From NCBI GenBank assembly GCA_050259235.1, contig JBLNAG010000001.1, forward strand, positions 62,001 to 126,000: DNA of 64,000 bases. Reading direction: 5' to 3'. The DNA is from UBA5364 sp050259235. Lineage in GTDB: Bacteria; Bacillota_I; Bacilli_A; RF39; UBA660. The position numbers and the translations under genes are program-made. This document shows positions 34,924 to 42,756 of the stretch, in pieces. The notes below the pieces were generated by a model, which saw only the letters and a list, made by a program, of their open reading frames with translations, was not told where the DNA came from and ran no database searches. The number at the start of each line of letters is the position of its first letter. Position 1 is the first letter of the stretch.

Positions 34924-35350
34924 TCATCCTCTTTTCATAAAATATCTACTATCAGTTTCGTCTATGATTTTAAAATCATATTTTTTATATAAATTGATTG
35001 CCTTATTATCTTTATAAACCCATAAATATATTAGTTTATTTGTCTTTATAATATTATTAATTATATTTGAACCAATTCCTTTGTTTCGATACAAATTTTC
35101 AATATATATTTCATCTAATAATTAATAATTTACCATCGTCATAATCTCTTAATAAGACACAACCACATATAGTATTATTTAATATAATAATTTTATAATC
35201 TTTTAAATACTTTGATGTATTTGTCTTAACATAATTAATTATCTTTTCTTTATCATCAATATTTTTATTATATTCAAAGATAGTTTTGAACTTATATTTA
35301 ATTAAAATATCAATATTTTCTTTAGTAGCTTTAATTAATTTATAATTCAT
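34924..35350 (-). pseudogene. GNAT acetyltransferase gene broken by a 7-bp tandem duplication
   Basis: The frame from 35350 encodes MNYKLIKATKENIDILIKYK and reaches CVLLRDYDDGKLLIIR before a stop at about 35111. In another frame the protein resumes LDEIYIENLYRNKGIGSNII and then INLYKKYDFKIIDETDSR, the acetyl-CoA-binding loop and C-terminus of a GNAT, ending with TGA at 34924. At the junction the 7-mer TAATAAT occurs twice in tandem (35116-35129). Removing one copy restores DDGKLLDEIYIENLY and a 139-aa protein of normal GNAT length. Either a recent slippage mutation or a reversible on/off switch. Confidence 0.85.
35116..35129. repeat. 7-bp tandem duplication causing a frameshift
   Basis: TAATAAT repeated twice without spacer inside the GNAT coding region. 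One copy is in frame with a continuous protein; two copies shift the frame. Confidence 0.85.
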
Positions 35351-35377
35351 TTTACCACCAACCTCATTATAACAAAA

Positions 35378-35400
35378 AAATCTAGTAAAATACTAGATTT
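35378..35400 (-). terminator. Intrinsic terminator, repeated TCTAG-type hairpin (copy 1)
   Basis: AAATCTAGTA / TACTAGATTT stem with a 3-nt loop, preceded on the plus strand by AACAAAAAAA, giving a T-run on the minus strand. Downstream of the 143-aa GNAT gene. Confidence 0.75.
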
Positions 35401-35403
35401 TAT

Positions 35404-35835
35404 TTATAAATATAGATTATATTTCACGCTATTCATTTTTACAAAACCCATTTTTTCATATAGGTGATGAGCGGCATAAGCACTATCAAGACAAGTAAGA
35501 TAAATTGATTTATAGCCATAGTCTTTAGCATAATCAATAATAAATTGAAATAGTTTTTGAGCTATTTCTCTTCCTCGATACTCTTTTAAGACCGCCACAT
35601 TAAAGATTTCTAATGCTGGTTGAAATGAAAAAGTAAATAAATCAATTTTATAAAATGTTGCACTGCCAACTATCTTATTATCTTCTTTAGCAACAACAAC
35701 TTCATAATTGCCATTTTCTGAATAATTACTCATATATTGTTCAATGTCATTACTACCATCAAAACATTCATCAATTAATTCCTTATATAATTTTAGATCA
35801 TCATATTTTAATCTTTCAATAGTCACATCTATCAC
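35404..35835 (-). CDS. GNAT-family N-acetyltransferase
   Basis: 143 aa with the acetyl-CoA pyrophosphate-binding motif A in VLKEYRGREIAQKLFQFII (R/QxxGxG/A variant, here RGREIA), motif B in GYKSIYLTCLDS and the C-terminal AAHHLYEKMGFVKMNSVKY. A small cytosolic acetyltransferase of unknown substrate. The neighbouring broken GNAT is from the same broad family but not a close copy. Confidence 0.85.
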   Translation of the reverse strand: MIDVTIERLKYDDLKLYKELIDECFDGSNDIEQYMSNYSENGNYEVVVAKEDNKIVGSATFYKIDLFTFSFQPALEIFNVAVLKEYRGREIAQKLFQFIIDYAKDYGYKSIYLTCLDSAYAAHHLYEKMGFVKMNSVKYNLYL

Positions 35836-35855
35836 CTATATTTATTATAACAAAA

Positions 35856-35877
35856 AAATCTAGCCTATACTAGATTT
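35856..35877 (-). terminator. Intrinsic terminator, repeated TCTAG-type hairpin (copy 2)
   Basis: AAATCTAG / CTAGATTT stem with a 6-nt loop, again flanked by CAAAAAAA on the plus strand. Downstream of mntH on the minus strand. Confidence 0.7.
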
Positions 35878-35905
35878 AATTACTCTAACTATAAGCCCAT
35901 TTTTA

Positions 35906-37198
35906 TTATACATTTCCAGTAAATGTTAGATATAGTAATACAACATTCATAGTTATAATAGTTAATGAAATCAACCATCCGAGAAATTTAGTAAATGGTT
36001 TATTTACAAAACTTCCCATTATATCTTTACGATTAGTAATTTTTAGCATTGAAATAATGGCGACAGGTAAAACAAAACTTAAGCATACTTGACTCATTAA
36101 TAATGCTTTCATAGGATTCACACCTATTAAAATAATAATTATTCCAGGAAGCATAGTTATTATTCTTCTAATAAATACAGGTATTTTTAAATCAATAAAT
36201 CCATCCATGATTGTTTCACCTGCCATTGCTCCTACAGAAGATGATGAAAAACCAGATGCTAGCAGTGAAGCTCCAAAAGCTCCACTTGATAATCCCCCTA
36301 AAAGAGGTTGAAGTGAACGATGTGCTTGTTCTATAGAGTTAACAACTATTCCACTACTATAGAAGACTGAGGCTGATACAATTACCATTGCAGCATTAAC
36401 AATAAAAGCAATATTCATAGCAAAGAAAACATCAATTTTTTCCATGAATAAATGTTTTTTCTTTTCTGCTATCGTTTTACCGCCATTACGGCATTGTACT
36501 AACTCAGAATGCAAATATATAACATGTGGCATTACTGTTGCTCCAAGCATACCTACTGCAATTAAAACGGCCTGCCCATTTGGTAGAGATGGTAATAAGG
36601 TATGAAGTGCTACTTGAGGCCAATCTGGGCGAGCTAGAAATAATTCTATTGTATAAGCTCCACAAATTACGGCTATTAATAGTGTTATAACGATTTCAAC
36701 TACTCTTTGGCCATATTTTTGCAAGTAAACAATCATAAATGTTACAATTGCCGTTAATATGACTGAATAAGATAATGAAATACCAAATAATAAATAAAAA
36801 CCTAATACCCCACCTAAAAATTCAGCCATTGTAGTAGCCATTGCTGCTAGAGTTGCCACGATATAAAAGAACCAATTTAATTTCTTTGAATATACCTTTC
36901 GACACATTTGGGTTAAATTACGACCCGTAACTATACCCAATTTAGCAGACATTATTTGTAGAAATATAGCCATTAAATTACTCCATAATATAACCCATAT
37001 AAGATTATAATTAAAAATAGAGCCTCCACTAATATTAGTAGCAAAATTACCAGGATCAATATAAGCTACACTAACAATAAAAGCTGGGCCTAAATATTTA
37101 AGTCCCATCTTAATTTTACTTATTATACTATTGGTTTTAATTTCAGCCTTTCTAATATTAATTTCTATACCATTTAACATAGTAGTATCCTCATTCAT
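35906..37198 (-). CDS. mntH: NRAMP-family Mn2+/H+ symporter
   Basis: 430 aa from the ATG at 37198, supported by GGAAGGTG seven bases upstream; the start at 37219 lacks a ribosome site. Eleven or so TM helices. The metal-binding signature in TM1 is YIDPGNFATN and in TM6 is MPHVIYLHSELVQ, both intact. It imports manganese (or iron). It is divergently transcribed from an MntR-like gene, with dyad sequences in the 189-bp gap. Confidence 0.93.
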   Translation of the reverse strand: MNEDTTMLNGIEINIRKAEIKTNSIISKIKMGLKYLGPAFIVSVAYIDPGNFATNISGGSIFNYNLIWVILWSNLMAIFLQIMSAKLGIVTGRNLTQMCRKVYSKKLNWFFYIVATLAAMATTMAEFLGGVLGFYLLFGISLSYSVILTAIVTFMIVYLQKYGQRVVEIVITLLIAVICGAYTIELFLARPDWPQVALHTLLPSLPNGQAVLIAVGMLGATVMPHVIYLHSELVQCRNGGKTIAEKKKHLFMEKIDVFFAMNIAFIVNAAMVIVSASVFYSSGIVVNSIEQAHRSLQPLLGGLSSGAFGASLLASGFSSSSVGAMAGETIMDGFIDLKIPVFIRRIITMLPGIIIILIGVNPMKALLMSQVCLSFVLPVAIISMLKITNRKDIMGSFVNKPFTKFLGWLISLTIITMNVVLLYLTFTGNV

Positions 37199-37252
37199 TA
37201 TTACACCTTCCACATTCAATACTTAATAAATATAATTGCCTTTGACTTAAAA

Positions 37253-37266
37253 AGTTAGGACCAACT
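37253..37266. promoter_or_regulatory. Imperfect dyad, candidate MntR operator
   Basis: AGTTAGGACCAACT, 5 of 7 paired positions, on the mntH side of the divergent region. The TTAGG half resembles DtxR-family boxes. Close to the expected -35 area of mntH. Confidence 0.4.
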
Positions 37267-37305
37267 AAATTTATTTGCCTGATATAAAGTATGAAAGTGT
37301 TTTTT

Positions 37306-37318
37306 AAGTGTTACACTT
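37306..37318. promoter_or_regulatory. Perfect 6+1+6 palindrome in the mntH-mntR gap
   Basis: AAGTGT-T-ACACTT with perfect 6-bp arms. It lies between mntH and the -10-like TATAAT at 37361-37366 before mntR. Candidate operator of the regulator encoded next to it or of another factor. Confidence 0.4.
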
Positions 37319-37387
37319 CAGTGATTATTTCTAGTGATATTGTATATATTGTAGTAAGTATATAATATATGGAGTTGATGAATATAT

Positions 37388-37861
37388 ATGAATAATAATG
37401 ATTTTCTTACTTTTAGTAACTATATGAAAAAAGATAAAAAGATGCTTACTGCTTCAATGGAAGATTATCTTGAAATGATTTATAGGCTTTCATCAAATGC
37501 CAATTTTACAAGAATCAATGACTTATCTAAAGCTCTTAATGTTCATCCACCTTCTGCTACTAGGATGGTTCAACGTCTTGGTAAATTAAATTATTTAAAA
37601 TATGAAAAATATGGAATGATTATTCTTAAAGGAAAGGGTTTAAAATTAGGGAAATTGTTATTGACACGTCATAATACCATTGAAAGTTTTCTATCACTCC
37701 TTGGTATTTCTAAAGAAGAAGTTGTAAAGGAAACTGAAAAAATTGAACATACCGTTAGTGCGGAAACAACTAAATGTCTTAATGATTATATAAACTTTGC
37801 TAAAGATAATCCTGATGTTATTACTAAATTTAAAGAATATAGAGAAAAAGAATTACCATAG
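37388..37861 (+). CDS. mntR: DtxR/MntR-family metal-dependent repressor
   Basis: 157 aa. After an ~18-residue extension, TASMEDYLEMIYRLSSN begins a winged helix with LSKALNVHPPSATRMVQRLG as recognition helix and YEKYGMIILKGKG as wing. The dimerisation helices contain LGKLLLTRHNTIESFL and IEHTVSAETTKCLNDY, with Mn-ligand-like residues (D25-type Asp in MEDYLEM, His in LLTRHN, and EH in KIEHT). No SH3 domain, as in Bacillus MntR. Likely Mn-dependent repressor of the divergent mntH. The ribosome site (GGAG) is 13 nt away, so the true start may be a little downstream. Confidence 0.88.
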   Translation: MNNNDFLTFSNYMKKDKKMLTASMEDYLEMIYRLSSNANFTRINDLSKALNVHPPSATRMVQRLGKLNYLKYEKYGMIILKGKGLKLGKLLLTRHNTIESFLSLLGISKEEVVKETEKIEHTVSAETTKCLNDYINFAKDNPDVITKFKEYREKELP

Positions 37862-37897
37862 TAATTTCTATTTCTTTTTTATTTTCATGCAACAAAA

Positions 37898-37919
37898 AAA
37901 TCTAGTATATACTAGATTT
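37898..37919. terminator. Intrinsic terminator, repeated TCTAG-type hairpin (copy 3)
   Basis: A perfect palindrome with arms AAATCTAGTAT / ATACTAGATTT. A strong T-run exists only on the minus strand (plus-strand AAAAAAA before it), so it mainly ends tRNA-Met transcription and faces the end of mntR. Confidence 0.75.
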
Positions 37920-37928
37920 AATTACTTA

Positions 37929-38005
37929 TGGTAGCGACGGAGGGGATCGAACCCACGACCTTCCGGGTATGAACCGGACGCTCTAGCCAGCTGAGCTACA
38001 TCGCC
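37929..38005 (-). tRNA. tRNA-Met (CAU), elongator type
   Basis: 77 nt with encoded CCA. Acceptor GGCGATG pairs with CGTCGCT (one G-U at the end and one inside), D arm GCTC/GAGC, anticodon stem TCCGG/CCGGA with loop TTCATAC. The absence of the three G-C pairs of initiator stems and the paired 1-72 position favour elongator Met. The T-arm GTGGG/CCCTC contains one T-T mismatch. tRNA-Ile2 (CAU) is less likely given the Bacillus-Met-like acceptor and D arm. Confidence 0.93.
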
Positions 38006-38030
38006 ATTAACAAAGCAATATAATAATATC

Positions 38031-38053
38031 AAAAAAACTTGTCTTTGGCAAGT
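38031..38053 (-). terminator. Intrinsic terminator after mscL
   Basis: ACTTG / CAAGT stem with a 7-nt loop and an A-run at 38031-38037 that is a T-run on the minus strand. Between mscL and tRNA-Met. Confidence 0.65.
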
Positions 38054-38071
38054 CTTTTCTTTAAAAATACT

Positions 38072-38479
38072 TTATTTAGTTTTCTTTGTTTGTTTTTTTA
38101 ATAAATCTCTAATTTCTTCTAAAAGTAATATATCTTTTGGCTCAACAACTTCTTTTGGTTCTTGATTTTCATCTTCTTTAGTAAGTTCTTTTAATTTATT
38201 TGCAATTTTCATAAAGAAGAATATTGAGAAAGCTATAATTATAAAATCTACTATTTGTTGTAAGAATAAACCATATGAAATTACTGTATCTTTCCATTTA
38301 ATACTTAAATCATTAAAGTCTAAGCCACCTAGTAATAATCCAAATAAAGGCATTAAGATATCATTTACTAGAGATGTTACTATTTTACCAAAAGCACCAC
38401 CAATAATAACCCCAATAGCCATATCTAGAACATTACCTTTAACAGCAAATGCTCTAAATTCATTAAAAAACTTCTTCAT
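38072..38479 (-). CDS. mscL: Large-conductance mechanosensitive channel
   Basis: 135 aa, normal MscL length. It starts MKKFFNEFRAFAVKGNVLDM, with TM1 AIGVIIGGAFGKIVTSLVNDILMP (the pore-lining conserved helix), TM2 IVDFIIIAFSIFFFM and the C-terminal bundle DILLLEEIRDLLK. It opens under osmotic down-shock to release solutes. Last gene of the glyA-folD-glmU-mscL run. Confidence 0.95.
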   Translation of the reverse strand: MKKFFNEFRAFAVKGNVLDMAIGVIIGGAFGKIVTSLVNDILMPLFGLLLGGLDFNDLSIKWKDTVISYGLFLQQIVDFIIIAFSIFFFMKIANKLKELTKEDENQEPKEVVEPKDILLLEEIRDLLKKQTKKTK

Positions 38480-38487
38480 TATATCAC

Positions 38488-39090
38488 CTATTCTTTATTA
38501 TAATTATCCTTATTTACTTGTCTAGCTCTAGCTATGCATAATGCATTTTCATTAACATCTTCCGTAACCGTTGAACCAGCTGCTATTAAAGAATTTTTAT
38601 GTAGTGTTACTGGAGCAATTAGATTACTATTGCATCCAACAAAGACATGATCTTCAATTATCGTTTTATGCTTGTTTTTACCGTCATAATTAGCTGTAAT
38701 AACACCACAACCTATATTGACATTAGATCCTACTTCCGCGTCTCCTACATAGGATAAATGTGGTATTTTGGTATTGCTTTCAATAATGCTGTTTTTTAAC
38801 TCAACAAATGATCCTATTTTAATATTATCTTTAATATTATTATTGGGTCTTATATTAGCAAAAGGACCTATTTGATTATTATTGCCTATTTTACTTTCAA
38901 TAACATATGAGCTATAAATAGTATTATTATCACCGATAGTTGAATCTTTTATATAACTACCATTATGTATAACGCAATTATTACCAATTACTGTAGATCC
39001 TTCAATAGTAACGTTAGGATATATAATAGTACCTTCTCCTATTATGACTTTTTCATCAATATAAGTAGATCTTTCATCTATTAACTTCAT
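38488..39090 (-). CDS. Free-standing GlmU C-terminal acetyltransferase domain
   Basis: 200 aa of left-handed beta-helix hexapeptide repeats matching only the C-terminal half of GlmU: IGPFANIRP, VELKNSII, PHLSYVGDAEVG (with the active-site His), NIGCGVITANYDGKNKHKT and VFVGCNSNLIAPV. The uridylyltransferase half (residues 1-~230 of normal GlmU, LAAGxGTRM motif) is absent. There is no sign of a frameshift upstream, because the gene has its own GAGG ribosome site. It should acetylate glucosamine-1-phosphate, with a separate uridylyltransferase elsewhere, or acetylate another sugar. Confidence 0.8.
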   Translation of the reverse strand: MKLIDERSTYIDEKVIIGEGTIIYPNVTIEGSTVIGNNCVIHNGSYIKDSTIGDNNTIYSSYVIESKIGNNNQIGPFANIRPNNNIKDNIKIGSFVELKNSIIESNTKIPHLSYVGDAEVGSNVNIGCGVITANYDGKNKHKTIIEDHVFVGCNSNLIAPVTLHKNSLIAAGSTVTEDVNENALCIARARQVNKDNYNKE

Positions 39091-39097
39091 ATATACC

Positions 39098-40174
39098 TCA
39101 ATTCACATGTTTTTCAAATAATAAGTATGATAATTTTTCTCTAATATCATCATTTCTAACTATTATTAATTCATCATTTTCTATATCATGTTCACAGAAT
39201 TTAATATTAGTTCTATCAAATTTATCTATTAAATATAAATATGTTTTATTATCTAATTTTAATGTATCAAGAACATTATACTCATTACCATCACTTAATT
39301 TAACAGTATAATCATTAACTAAATTCTTATATTTAAAACTCTTATCAGATTTCTTATAACTAATTATAACATTATTTAAAAGCATTGCTACTGTCATTGG
39401 TCCTACTCCACCTGGAACAGGAGTAATATAACTTACTTTGCTATAAACATCTTCATAATCAACGTCACCATATACTTTACCATCTACTCTATTAATTCCA
39501 ACATCTATAATAATGGCGCTATTTTTTATCATATTTGCTTTAATTAAATCCTTATGACCAGTTGCGACTACTAATATATCAGCTTGTTTAGTTATGACAT
39601 CCATATTGATAGTTTTAGAGTGACAAATAGTAACGGTAGCATCATTATTTAACATTAATGTCATTAATGGACGACCTACTAATTCACTTCTACCAATAAT
39701 AACAACATGTTTTCTAGCAACATCTATGTCATAGGATTTTAATAAATACATAATACCAGCAGGTGTACATGAAACAAAACTTTCTTTTCCACCCATCAAA
39801 CGTCCCAAACTAGTTTCAGTTAGTCCATCAACATCTTTATCAGGACTAATGGTATTTATTATACGATGCTTATTAAAACCAGCTGGAATTGGTAATTGAA
39901 CAATAATACCAAAAATATATTGGTTATTATTAAGTTCTACTATCTTATTTATTACCATTTCTTCAGTATCGTTTTTATCAAATTTATAATGTTTAAATGT
40001 TATACCTACTTCATTACAAGCTTTTTCTTTTTGATTAATATAAATATTACTAGCAGAGTCATCTCCTATTTGAATGACTGCTAAACCAGGTTTAATAATT
40101 AAATCTTTTGTAAATTCTTTTATATTTTCTTTAATTACTTTACTAATTTTTTTACCATCAATATCTTTATCCAT
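39098..40174 (-). CDS. folD: FolD methylene-THF dehydrogenase/cyclohydrolase with extra C-terminal domain
   Basis: 358 aa. Residues 1-~283 are a complete FolD: ASNIYINQKEKACNEVGI with the catalytic Lys, IVQLPIP, SPDKDVDGLT, CTPAGIMYLL, VIIGRSELVGRP for NADP, and YITPVPGGVGPMTVAML. About 75 residues follow that ordinary FolD (~285 aa) does not have: YTVKLSDGNEYNVLDTLKL, a KTYLYLI strand and ELIIVRNDD. These resemble the small DUF1292 domain (acidic beta-rich protein with VLDxF and ILRVxED segments). FolD interconverts one-carbon folates; it sits directly downstream of glyA, which supplies its substrate. Confidence 0.92.
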   Translation of the reverse strand: MDKDIDGKKISKVIKENIKEFTKDLIIKPGLAVIQIGDDSASNIYINQKEKACNEVGITFKHYKFDKNDTEEMVINKIVELNNNQYIFGIIVQLPIPAGFNKHRIINTISPDKDVDGLTETSLGRLMGGKESFVSCTPAGIMYLLKSYDIDVARKHVVIIGRSELVGRPLMTLMLNNDATVTICHSKTINMDVITKQADILVVATGHKDLIKANMIKNSAIIIDVGINRVDGKVYGDVDYEDVYSKVSYITPVPGGVGPMTVAMLLNNVIISYKKSDKSFKYKNLVNDYTVKLSDGNEYNVLDTLKLDNKTYLYLIDKFDRTNIKFCEHDIENDELIIVRNDDIREKLSYLLFEKHVN

Positions 40175-40183
40175 AATTCGCCT

Positions 40184-41407
40184 CTATTCATACAAAGGAT
40201 ATTTTTTTGTTAAATTTAATACTTCTTGTTTTAATTTATTTAATTCATCTTCATTATCTTTATTTTTTAAAGCACTACTAATAATTCTACCAATTTCTTC
40301 AAAATCTTTTTCCTTTAATCCACGACTAGTCATAGCAGGACTTCCTAATCTTATCCCACTTGCTTTTTGAGGGGATTCCGTTTCATTAGGAATGGTATTT
40401 TTATTACATGTTATATTAGTTCTATCTAAGATTGTTTCAGCTTCTTTACCTGTTATACCAACTGAACCTTTAATATCTACTAGTATTAAATGATTATCAG
40501 TACCACCTGAAATTATTTTAAATCCTTCTTTAATTAAAGTATCTGATAATACTTTAATATTTTTTAATACTTGTTCTTGATATGTTTTAAAACTTGGTTG
40601 TAATGCTTCATGAAAGCATTGAGCCTTAGCTGCAATAACATGCATTAATGGACCACCTTGAATACCAGGGAAGATAATTTTATCAATTTTCTTTGCAATT
40701 TCTTCACTATTAGTAAGGATTAAACCTCCACGAGGTCCTCTTAATGTTTTATGGGTTGTAGAAGTTACAACATCAGCATAAGGAAATGGACTTGGATGTA
40801 AGCCTACTGCAACTAAACCAGCAATATGCGCCATATCAACCATTAAATATGCCCCACAAGCATCCGCAGCTTCTCTAAATTTTTTAAAATCGATAGTTCT
40901 TGAATAAGCACTAGCACCGGCAATAATCATTTTAGGTTGTTCTTTTTTAGCTAATTCGATTAATTTATCATAATCAATGTATTCAGTCTTTTCATTAACA
41001 TTATAAGATACAATATTATAATCTAAGCCACTAAAGTTAATGGTGTAACCATGAGTCAAATGTCCTCCATGACTTAAGTTCATCCCCATTACTTTATCAC
41101 CATTTTGTAATAATGCTTTATATACTGCCATATTAGCACTACTACCTGAATGTGGTTGTACATTTGCATATTCACATTTAAATAATTCTTTCGCAAATTT
41201 AATAGCTAAACTTTCTACTACATCAACATATTCACAACCTCCATAATATCTTTTACCAGGATATCCTTCAGCATATTTATTTGTAAATACACTACCTTGT
41301 AATTTTAATATATCTTTGGATACAAAATTTTCTGAGGCAATTAACTCGATATTGTTTTTTTGCCTATTTAATTCGTTATTTAAGGCCAATTCTAGTTCTT
41401 TATTCAC
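40184..41407 (-). CDS. glyA: Serine hydroxymethyltransferase
   Basis: 407 aa PLP enzyme. It opens with NRQKNIELIASENFVS, continues with AEGYPGKRYYGGCEYVD, VQPHSGSSANMAVY, VDMAHIAGLVAVG, and the PLP lysine in VTSTTHKTLRGPRGG. It converts serine and THF to glycine and methylene-THF, feeding FolD and ThyX. The start is GTG (41405-41407) with GGAG about 10 nt upstream. Upstream of folD with a 9-bp gap, clearly one operon. Confidence 0.95.
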   Translation of the reverse strand: MNKELELALNNELNRQKNNIELIASENFVSKDILKLQGSVFTNKYAEGYPGKRYYGGCEYVDVVESLAIKFAKELFKCEYANVQPHSGSSANMAVYKALLQNGDKVMGMNLSHGGHLTHGYTINFSGLDYNIVSYNVNEKTEYIDYDKLIELAKKEQPKMIIAGASAYSRTIDFKKFREAADACGAYLMVDMAHIAGLVAVGLHPSPFPYADVVTSTTHKTLRGPRGGLILTNSEEIAKKIDKIIFPGIQGGPLMHVIAAKAQCFHEALQPSFKTYQEQVLKNIKVLSDTLIKEGFKIISGGTDNHLILVDIKGSVGITGKEAETILDRTNITCNKNTIPNETESPQKASGIRLGSPAMTSRGLKEKDFEEIGRIISSALKNKDNEDELNKLKQEVLNLTKKYPLYE

Positions 41408-41456
41408 TTACCATCATCTCCAACTATATTATATCATAGATTAAAAATTAAAATAT

Positions 41457-41481
41457 AAAAAAAGGATATTAAATATCCTTT
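41457..41481 (-). terminator. Intrinsic terminator after rubrerythrin
   Basis: AAAGGATA / TATCCTTT stem with a 5-nt loop and an A-run at 41457-41463 (T-run on the minus strand); touches the rubrerythrin stop codon. Confidence 0.7.
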
Positions 41482-42023
41482 TATAAATAATTTTCATTTT
41501 TAACTTCAAAGTAACTTTGTGGATGTTCACATACTGGACATACTCCAGGAGCTTTATCTCCAAAATGAAGATGACCACAATTGCGACATTGCCAAACAGT
41601 TTTTTGACCTTTAGCAAATACCGTTTTATTATCTAAGTTTGAAGTTAAAGCACGATATCTTTCTTCATGTTCTTTCTCAATTTTAGCAACACTTTCAAAT
41701 AGATATGCAATATGATTAAATCCTTCTTCTTTGGCTTCTTTAGCCATTTTATCATACATATCTGTCCATTCATAATTTTCACCAGAAGCTGCACCTTTTA
41801 GGTTTTCTTCAGTACTTGGTACTTCACCACCATGTAATAATTTAAACCAGATTTTAGCATGTTCTTTTTCATTATTAGCTGTTTCTTCGAATATAGCAGC
41901 CATTTGTTCAAATCCATCTTTTTTTGCTTTAGATGCATAAAATGTATATTTATTTCTTGCTTTACTTTCACCAGCAAATGCTTCCCACAAATTTTGTTCT
42001 GTTTTTGATCCTTTTAATTCCAT
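41481..42023 (-). CDS. Rubrerythrin (peroxide reductase)
   Basis: 180 aa. The N-terminal ferritin-like diiron domain contains the Glu ligands in AFAGESKARNKYTFYA, EETANNEKEHAKIW, and FESVAKIEKEHEERY. The C-terminal rubredoxin-like iron site is CRNCGHLHFG and CPVCEHPQSYF (CxxC pairs). It reduces H2O2 in anaerobes and microaerophiles. GGGGG ribosome site. Its own unit between glyA and oapA. Confidence 0.95.
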   Translation of the reverse strand: MELKGSKTEQNLWEAFAGESKARNKYTFYASKAKKDGFEQMAAIFEETANNEKEHAKIWFKLLHGGEVPSTEENLKGAASGENYEWTDMYDKMAKEAKEEGFNHIAYLFESVAKIEKEHEERYRALTSNLDNKTVFAKGQKTVWQCRNCGHLHFGDKAPGVCPVCEHPQSYFEVKNENYL

Positions 42024-42091
42024 AAAATTATCCCCCTTTCTATAATTTACAGTTCAATTATATAATTATAAATAAGTGTTGTCAATTAAAC

Positions 42092-42116
42092 AAAATAAAA
42101 CTACTCATTTGAGTAG
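42092..42116 (-). terminator. Intrinsic terminator after oapA
   Basis: CTACTC / GAGTAG stem, 4-nt loop, and an A-rich stretch (42092-42100) giving a T-run on the minus strand, 9 bp past the oapA stop. Confidence 0.65.
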
Positions 42117-42124
42117 TAAAATAT

Positions 42125-42697
42125 TTATTTTTTAGGACTATAAACGTATGAAATCATTTTGGAAAATTCATATAATATAAAATTCCCTTTATTAATTGCA
42201 AAACCTTTACCAATTGCTTTACCGCCGATTGTTAAAGCAGCAATTACACCAGTTATAATTAATGACATAATAAGTAAATCAACATTTAATTTTGAACTTA
42301 GGGATGCTGCAACTACAACACCAGCAGTACCTGACATAATACCACATACATCTCCAACAACATCACAACAAAATGATGATACTTTATCAGCATTCTTTAT
42401 GAACATTACTGCTACATCTGATCCTCTTACTTTTCTAGTACTCATTGAATGAAATGGTTTCTCGTCAGCAGAAGTAACAGATACTCCAATAATATCAAAT
42501 AAAATACCAATAAATATAAATATTAATACTAATATTGAACTAATAACTATACTAGCATCATTCAAAATATTTTCTGATATAAAACTAAATGAAATAGAAA
42601 TAATAAAAGCTATCAAAGTTACTTTAATAATCCAAGGATAATTAACCTTTTGCTTCTTTTTCTTATTTAATTGTTTTAAATCATCTTTTTTCGCCAT
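42125..42697 (-). CDS. oapA: OLE-associated membrane protein OapA-like
   Basis: 190 aa with a Lys-rich N-terminus and about four TM helices (roughly 23-41, 49-74, 120-133 and 139-158). It carries RxxR (R88-KV-R91) and DxxxD (D112-VVG-D116), the two motifs known to be conserved in OapA, the protein that binds OLE RNA and places it at the membrane. The gene lies 60 bp after the end of a ~600-nt structured-looking RNA gene, the standard ole-oapA arrangement. Identification rests on size, motifs and this synteny. GAGGTG ribosome site before the ATG. Confidence 0.72.
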   Translation of the reverse strand: MAKKDDLKQLNKKKKQKVNYPWIIKVTLIAFIISISFSFISENILNDASIVISSILVLIFIFIGILFDIIGVSVTSADEKPFHSMSTRKVRGSDVAVMFIKNADKVSSFCCDVVGDVCGIMSGTAGVVVAASLSSKLNVDLLIMSLIITGVIAALTIGGKAIGKGFAINKGNFILYEFSKMISYVYSPKK

Positions 42698-42756
42698 AAT
42701 TCACCTCTAATACAAAAAATTATACAATAAATACCTATTTAAATCAAGATAGGCAA

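Noticed and set aside
37929..38005. tRNA-Ile2 with modified CAU anticodon, or initiator tRNA
   Set aside because: Acceptor and D arm resemble Bacillus elongator Met; the three consecutive G-C pairs of initiator anticodon stems are absent and position 1-72 is paired.
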